From Pelodera strongyloides (Eukaryota; Nematoda; Chromadorea; Rhabditida; Rhabditidae): DNA of 64,000 bases. Below, in pieces: positions 57,860 through 64,000 of this stretch. The notes under the pieces are model-generated. The model made no database searches and had not been told where the DNA came from. It worked only from the letters and a program-made list of their open reading frames with translations. The DNA lies in contig JAANDG010000214.1 in assembly GCA_036852015.1 (NCBI GenBank), positions 124,001-188,000 of the forward strand, given 5' to 3'. Within the stretch, counting starts at the first letter, position 1; each line of letters begins with the position of its first letter. The translations under genes were made by a program, and so were the position numbers.

Positions 57860-60800
57860 TTTTCGAAGTCAAATACAAGTCGACGTGCAAAGTTCACCGT
57901 AGATCAAAAGTCAACGATGCAAATCGATTCCAATGCTGAAGCGAAGCATGCATCAGAGACAGATTCTCGATCGCGCTTCTGATTCAGAATCTATGACGTC
58001 AAAAACAAGTCGACGTGCAAAGTTCACCGTAGATCAAAAGTCAACGATGCAAATCGATTCCAATGCTGAAGCGAAGCATGTATCAGAGACAGATTCTCGA
58101 TCGCGCTTCTGATTCAGAATCTATGACGTCAAAAACAAGTCGACGTGCAAAGTTCACCGTAGATCAAAAGTAACGATGCAAATCGACTCCAATGCTGAAG
58201 CGAAGCATGCATCAGAGACAGATTCTCGATCGCGCTTCTGATTCAGAATCTATGACGTCAAAAACAAGTCGACGTGCAAAGTTCACCGTAGATCAAAGGT
58301 AACGATGCAAATCGACTCCAATGCTGAAGCGAAGCATGTATCAGAGACAGATTCTCGATCGCGCTTCTGATTCAGAATCTATGACGTCAAAAACAAGTCG
58401 ACGTGCAAAGTTCACCGTAGATCAAAAGTAACGATGCAAATCGACTCCAATGCTGAAGCGAAGCATGTATCAGAGACAGATTCTCGATCGCGCTTCTGAT
58501 TCAGAATCTATGACGTCAAAAACAAGTCGACGTGCAAAGTTCACCGTAGATCAAAAGTAACGGTGCAAATCGATTCCAATGCTGAAGCGAAGCATGCATC
58601 AGAGACAGATTCTCGATCGCGCTTCTGATTCAGAATCTATGACGTCAAAAACAAGTCGACGTGCAAAGTTCACCGTAGATCAAAGGTAACGGTGCAAATC
58701 GACTCCAATGCTGAAGCGAAGCATGCATCAGAGACAGATTCTCGATCGCGCTTCTGATTCAGAATCTATGACGTCAAAAACAAGTCGACGTGCAAAGTTC
58801 ACCGTAGATCAAAGTAACGGTGCAAATCGACTCCAATGCTGAAGCGAAGCATGCATCAGAGACAGATTCTCGATCGCGCTTCTGATTCAGAATCTATGAC
58901 GTCAAAAACAAGTCGACGTGCAAAGTTCACCGTAGATCAAAAGTAACGGTGCAAATCGACTCCAATGCTGAAGCGAAGCATGCATCAGAGACAGATTCTC
59001 GATCGCGCTTCTGATTCAGAATCTATGACGTCAAAAACAAGTCGACGTGCAAAGTTCACCGTAGATCAAAAGTAACGATGCAAATCGACTCCAATGCTGA
59101 AGCGAAGCATGCATCAGAGACAGATTCTCGATCGCGCTTCTGATTCAGAATCTATGACGTCAAAAACAAGTCGACGTGCAAAGTTCACCGTAGATCAAAA
59201 GTAACGATGCAAATCGACTCCGAATGCTGAAGCGAAGCATGCATCAGAGACAGATTCTCGATCGCGCTTCTGATTCAGAATCTATGACGTCAAAAACAAG
59301 TCGACGTGCAAAGTTCACCGTAGATCAAAAGTAATGATGCAAATCGACTCCAATGCTGAAGCGAAGCATGCATCAGAGACAGATTCTCGATCGCGCTTCT
59401 GATTCAGAATCTATGACGTCAAAAACAAGTCGACGTGCAAAGTTCACCGTAGATCAAAAGTAACGATGCAAATCGATTCCAATGCTGAAGCGAAGCATGC
59501 ATCAGAGACAGATTGTCGATCGCGCTTCTGATTCAGAATCTATGACGTCAAAAAAAAGTCGACGTGCAAAGTTCACCGTAGATCAAAAGTAACGATGCAA
59601 ATCGACTCCAATGCTGAAGCGAAGCAGGCATCAGAGACAGATTGTCGATCGCGCTTCTGATTCAGAATCTATGACGTCAAAAACAAGTCGACGTGCAAAG
59701 TTCACCGTAGATCAAAAGTAACGATGCAAATCGACTCCAATGCTGAAGCGAAGCATGCATCAGAGACAGATTCTCGATCGCGCTTCTGATTCAGAATCTA
59801 TGACGTCAAAAATAAGTCGACGTGCAAAGTTCACCGTAGATCAAAAGTCGCGATGCAAATCGATTCCAATGCTGAAGCGAAGCAGGCATCAGAGACAGAT
59901 TCTCGATCGCGCTTCTGATTCAGAATCTATGACGTCAAAAACAAGTCGACGTGCAAAGTTCACCGTAGATCAAAGTAACGATGCAAATCGACTCCAATGC
60001 TGAAGCGAAGCATGCATCAAGAGACAGATTGTCGATCGCGCTTCTGATTCGGAATCTATGACGTCAAAAACAAGTCGACGTGCAAAGTTCACCATAGATC
60101 AAAACGAACGATGCAAATCGACTCCGATGCTGAAGCGAAGCATGCATCAGAGACAGATTCTCGATCGCGCTTCTGATTCAGAATCTATGACGTCAAAAAC
60201 AAGTCGACGTGCAAAGTTCACCGTAGATAAAAAGTAACGATGCAAATCGACTCCAATGCTGAAGCGAAGCATGCATCAGAGACAGATTGTCGATCGCGCT
60301 TCTGATTCAGAATCTATGACGTCAAAAACAAGTCGACGTGCAAAGTTCAACGTGGATCAAAAGTAATGATGCAAATCGACTTCGATGCTGAAGCGAAGCA
60401 GGCTTCAGAGTCAGATTATCGATCGCGCATCTGATTCAGAATCTATGAAGTCAAAAACAAGTCGACGTGCAAAGTTCACCGTGGATCAAAAGTAATGATG
60501 CAAATCGACTCCGATGCTGAAGCGAAGCATGTACCAGAGACAGATTGTCGATCGCGCTTCTGATTCAGAATCTATGACGTCAAAAACAAGTCGACGTGCA
60601 AAGTTCACCGTAGATCAAAAGACACGATGCAAATCGATTCCAATGCTGACGCGAATCATCTATCAGAGACAGATTGTCGATCGCGCTTCTGATTCAGAAT
60701 CGATGACGTCAAAAAAAAGCGACGTGCAAAGATTACCGTAGATCAAAAGTCACGATGCAAATCGATTCCAATGCTGAAGCGAAGCAGGCATCAGAGACAG

Positions 60801-61126
60801 ATTGTCGATCGCGCTTCTGATTCAGAATCTATGACGTCTCGACATGCAAAGTTCACCGTAGATAAAAAGTAACGATACAAATCGACTCCAATGCTGAAGC
60901 GAAGCATGCATCAGAGACAGATTGTCGATCGCGGTTCTGCTTCAGAATCGATGACGTCAAAAAAAAGTCGACGTGCAAAGATCACCGTAGATCAAAAGTC
61001 GCGATGCAAATCGATTCCAATGCTGAAGCGAAGCAGGCATCAGAGACAGATTCTCGATCGCGCTTCTGATTCAGAATCTATGACGTCTCGACATGCAAAG
61101 TTCACCGTAGATAAAAAGTAACGATG
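57860..61126. repeat. 129/130-bp tandem repeat array, about 25 units
   Basis: Units contain CAATGCTGAAGCGAAGCATG, CAGATTCTCGATCGCGCTTC and TCGACGTGCAAAGTTCACCG. Most are 129 bp (43 codons) and some 130 bp. Divergence rises towards the right end. In one frame the units encode a Ser/Arg/Lys-rich 43-residue repeat (RASDSESMTSK..RRAKFTV). Confidence 0.95.
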
Positions 61127-61786
61127 TGAAAATTAATAAAAAATTTATTAGAAGAAAATATTTAAAACTAAATATTAATCAATTTAAATAAAAATAAATA
61201 TAAATAAAATAAGTTTATTAGAAAAAAAAAAAAAAAAAAAACTTATAAATAAATATAAAACTATTTTAATATTAAAATATTAAAATAATACACAATACAT
61301 TTACAATAAAAGTCTTTGGTCACTTTTTAACTATCCGTAAGAAAACATTAATTTAAAATAATACAAAAATCATAATAAAGGTCCTATCCGTTTATAAGAT
61401 AAAGCAAGGAGAAGAGAAAACGATTTTAAGATAAGACTCTATCAGAATGTCTAAGACTAAATCAGAAACTAAGAATGTTTTAGATTATATCTTGTAGCAG
61501 TATATTTTCTCTTATAAACCCTACTTGTTTACGTAGGAGTTCTAGTGGGCGAACGGTTGTTACGCCCAGTATTACATAGGTTAACATCCGTGTTCTGGAG
61601 AACGACAAACAAGTAGCAACTGTCAGTGTATAAAATTGGGTTCGGAGTAAACAAATTGACATAATTAATCAGCAGTTGTTATCTGGGGATTATCTGGGGA
61701 AGGTCAACAGTCAGCAGAGCGATAAATCAATCATGATCGATCTATTCAAAGTATTAATTATATATAAGTAATATAATTGCTTAACA
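61127..61786. mobile_element. LTR-like sequence 1 (660 bp, TG...CA)
   Basis: It begins TGAAAATTAATAAAAAATTT and ends ATATAATTGCTTAACA. The left flank is GATG (61123-61126). Its last ~290 bp are nearly identical to LTR-like sequence 2; its middle part differs and contains an A run. Confidence 0.65.
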
Positions 61787-61788
61787 TC

Positions 61789-62306
61789 TGAAAATTAATA
61801 AAAAATTTATTAGAAAATAATATTTAAAACTATCCGTTTATTATCAAAATAATACTTTTACTCCAATTGGATTATCTTAACACGAACTATCCGTGTGATA
61901 AAGATAAACTTTAATTCTTAACACGAACTATCCGTTAAAAACAAAACTAAAAGTAAAGGGTCGATATAAGATCGAACTCTATCAGAATGTCTAAGACTAG
62001 TTCCGAAGCTCAAGCAGCAGTACCTTGGTTCTTATAAACCCTACTTGTTTACGTAGGAGTTCTAGTGGGCGAACGGTTGTTACGCCCAGTATTACATAGG
62101 TTAACATCCGTGTTCTGGAGAATGACAAACAAGTAGCAACTGTCAGTGTATAAAATTGGGTTCGGAGTAAACAAATTGACATAATTAATCAGCAGTTGTT
62201 ATCTGGGGATTATCTGGGGAAGGTCAACAGTCAGCAGAGCGATAAATCAATCATGATCGATCTATTCAAAGTATTAATTATATATAAGTAATATAATTGC
62301 TTAACA
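61789..62306. mobile_element. LTR-like sequence 2 (518 bp, TG...CA)
   Basis: It has the same start and end as the first copy, from which it is separated by only two bases (TC). It is followed by GATG (62307-62310), matching the left flank of copy 1, so the pair sits between a 4-bp target duplication within the satellite array. Confidence 0.65.
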
Positions 62307-62690
62307 GATGCAAATCGACTCCAATGCTGAAGCGAAGCATGCATCAGAGACAGATTGTCGATCGCGCTTCTGATTCAGAATCGATGACGTCAAAAAAAGT
62401 CGACGTGCAAAGATTACCGTAGAACAAAAGTCACGATGCAAATCGATTCCAATGCTGAAGCGAAGCAGGCATCAGAAAAAGATTCTCGATCGCGCTTCTG
62501 ATTCAGAATCTATGACGTCTCGACATGCAAAGTTCACCGTAGATAAAAAGTAACGATGCAAATCGATTCCAATGCTGACGCGAATCATCTATCAGAGACA
62601 GATTGTCGATCACGCTTCTGCTTCAGAATCTATGACGTCAAAAATAAGTCGCCGTGCCAATTTGCCGTAGTTCAAAAGTAACATTGCATA
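62307..62690. repeat. 129-bp repeat array, resumed (3 diverged units)
   Basis: The same repeat as at 57860-61126 continues in register after the LTR-like insertion. The units carry more substitutions. Confidence 0.9.
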
Positions 62691-62694
62691 AGAA

Positions 62695-63395
62695 GCTCAA
62701 ATAAAGCATAGTGAACGTCGGGCGAGCGAAGGCGGGCCGAAGGCCCGCCGAGCGAGCTAACGGCTAAAATCCGAATCTCATAAAAAATCTTCAGAATGAA
62801 GATGAAGCTAATTCAGTGTAGTACCAATCTGAACATAAGCTTCAAAAATTGAAATCGTTAACTTATCAAGATCAAAAGCTCAAGCTAAAGCCATATCGCT
62901 AGAGCGAGGCGCGTGAGCGACTAAACTCCGAATCTCACAAAAATCTTCAAAATGAAGATGAAGCTAATTCAGTGTAGTACCAATCTAAACATAGGCTTCA
63001 AAAATTGAAATCGTTAACTTATCAAGATCAAAAGCTCAAGCTAAAGCCATATCGCTAGAGCGAGCGAGCGAGCGACTAAACTCCGAATCTCATAAAAATA
63101 TTCAAAATAAAGATGAAGCTAATTCAGTGTAGTGCCAATCTGAACCTAAACTTCAAAAATTGAAATCGTTAACTTATCAAGATCAAAAGCTCAAGCTAAA
63201 GCCATATCGCTAGAGCGAGGCGAGCGAGCGACTATACTCCGAAGCTCATAAAACTCTTCAAAATAAAGATGAAGCTGTAGTGCAAATCTGAACCTAAACT
63301 TCAAAAATTGAAATCGTTAAATTATCAAAATCAAAAGCTAAAGCCATATCGCTAGAGCGAGGCGCGCGCGCAGCGCGCGCCGAGCTCTAGTCTTC
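62695..63395. repeat. Second tandem array, about 4 units of 148-156 bp
   Basis: Each unit carries AAAATTGAAATCGTTAACTT, CTAAAGCCATATCGCTAGAG and a GCGAGCGAGCG block. Unit starts are near 62845, 63001, 63156 and 63304. The first unit is preceded by a GC-rich palindrome (GGCGGGCCGAAGGCCCGCC). Confidence 0.9.
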
Positions 63396-63529
63396 GTGAG
63401 TATTGAAATATAACAATACTCTTTGTATTCCAAATTTTTATTATCCCTTATAGAAAATAAAGAAACAGAAAAAACAGACACGATTTGAGGTGAGCCGATC
63501 CCTTTAAACCGAAATGTGGTCCATTTTTT

Positions 63530-63660
63530 GAAAGTTGCTCGAATTTAGCTCGATTTTTTATTCTAATTTCTGTTCATTGCATAAGCTGCATACGAATTCT
63601 GGTCTACACGATGTGTTTCAAAAACCTGCAGGGAATTTCGCTTTAAAACTTAAAAGGCAC
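63530..63660. repeat. Repeat G copy
   Basis: It has AATTTAGCTCGATTTTTTAT, GCATAAGCTGCATACGAATT and GATGTGTTTCAAAAACCTGC, closely matching 21130-21245. Confidence 0.7.
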
Positions 63661-64000
63661 CTTTTCGTCAGCAACTCCCAGTGCATGGTCTATTTTCCCA
63701 ACAAAAACATCCAAATCTGCATCCACTTTGTTCAGAGCCTGGAATTTAATGATTGTCTTTTTTATATTAAATTTTACATTTTTTAATTTTACATTAAAAT
63801 GTGTTCATCAATATGATGAAAGATATTCAGTACCAAATGCTCTAAACTCGAATGTTTAAATGTTTTACATGTTGAACCTATGCTATGTTACACGTACACT
63901 GGGCAATAAAATAAAAAAATATCGTTGTCGTTCATTTTTATTGGTTTTCGATCTGTTACATATACAAAGCTGTGTCTTCCTTTGTATTAGATTCTAATCG
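63661..64000. other. Right edge of the window, no gene recognised
   Basis: AT-rich sequence with no supported exon or repeat beyond repeat G. Confidence 0.5.

Larger units (their letters stand above)
56998..63503. mobile_element. Giant (6.5 kb) TTAA-type element carrying satellite arrays
   Basis: The left end AGGGATCGGCTCACCT (56998) and right end AGGTGAGCCGATCCCT (63503) are inverted copies extending about 120 bp inward, both including TTTCAATACTCACGAAG. TTAA is present outside each end (56994-56997, 63504-63507). Inside are a 57-bp-arm palindrome, about 25 units of a 129-130-bp repeat, an insertion of two LTR-like sequences, three more units, and four units of a second ~150-bp repeat. No transposase-like frame is visible. 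Confidence 0.8.

Noticed and set aside
57860..62690. CRISPR array
   Set aside because: The repeats are 129 bp, directly adjacent with no unique spacers, and the genome is eukaryotic; this is a satellite array.

Overview
The window is eukaryotic, intron-rich and AT-rich, and most probably from a nematode. The reasons are compact TTTCAG splice acceptors, genes with many small exons, a secreted class 3 lipase of the type common in worms, an ABCA (CED-7-like) transporter pair, a Bel/Pao retrotransposon, and one small gene whose first ATG directly follows a splice acceptor. The phylum is an inference; the splice style and gene families are seen.

Layout. 1-4.77 kb: a Bel/Pao retrotransposon on the minus strand, broken by frameshifts and cut by the window edge. 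5-7.2 kb: repeat debris (a TTAA-type inverted-repeat element, a LINE remnant, an inverted pair of tRNA-like sequences). 7.3-18.8 kb (+): the 3' half of ABCA gene A (second membrane domain and NBD2), whose 5' half is absent or lies left of the window. 19.6-21.7 kb (-): a complete eight-exon class 3 lipase, 284 aa. 23.1-46.3 kb (+): ABCA gene B, a full transporter with two NBDs, a tandem paralogue of gene A with nearly identical exon lengths. Its introns are packed with mobile elements. 47.4-50.6 kb (-): a short-chain dehydrogenase gene with the catalytic Tyr replaced by Phe and an unclear 5' end. 50.6-56 kb: sparse sequence with GA microsatellites and a few doubtful ORFs. 56.0-56.6 kb (-): a 95-aa single-pass membrane protein ending in a PPSY motif. 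57.0-63.5 kb: one 6.5-kb element with 120-bp terminal inverted repeats and TTAA target duplications, filled with tandem repeats and itself interrupted by two head-to-tail LTR-like sequences.

The most unusual theme is a diverse set of elements that begin TTAA-AGGR and end YCCT-TTAA (at least six families, from 0.33 to 6.5 kb). They include nested copies, two that abut and share one TTAA, and the giant satellite carrier. The signature resembles T2/Kolobok-type MITEs known from other animals. No transposase for them was found here.

The two ABCA genes, the lipase and the dehydrogenase could all act on lipids, but apart from the ABCA tandem duplication nothing in the sequence ties them into one pathway.
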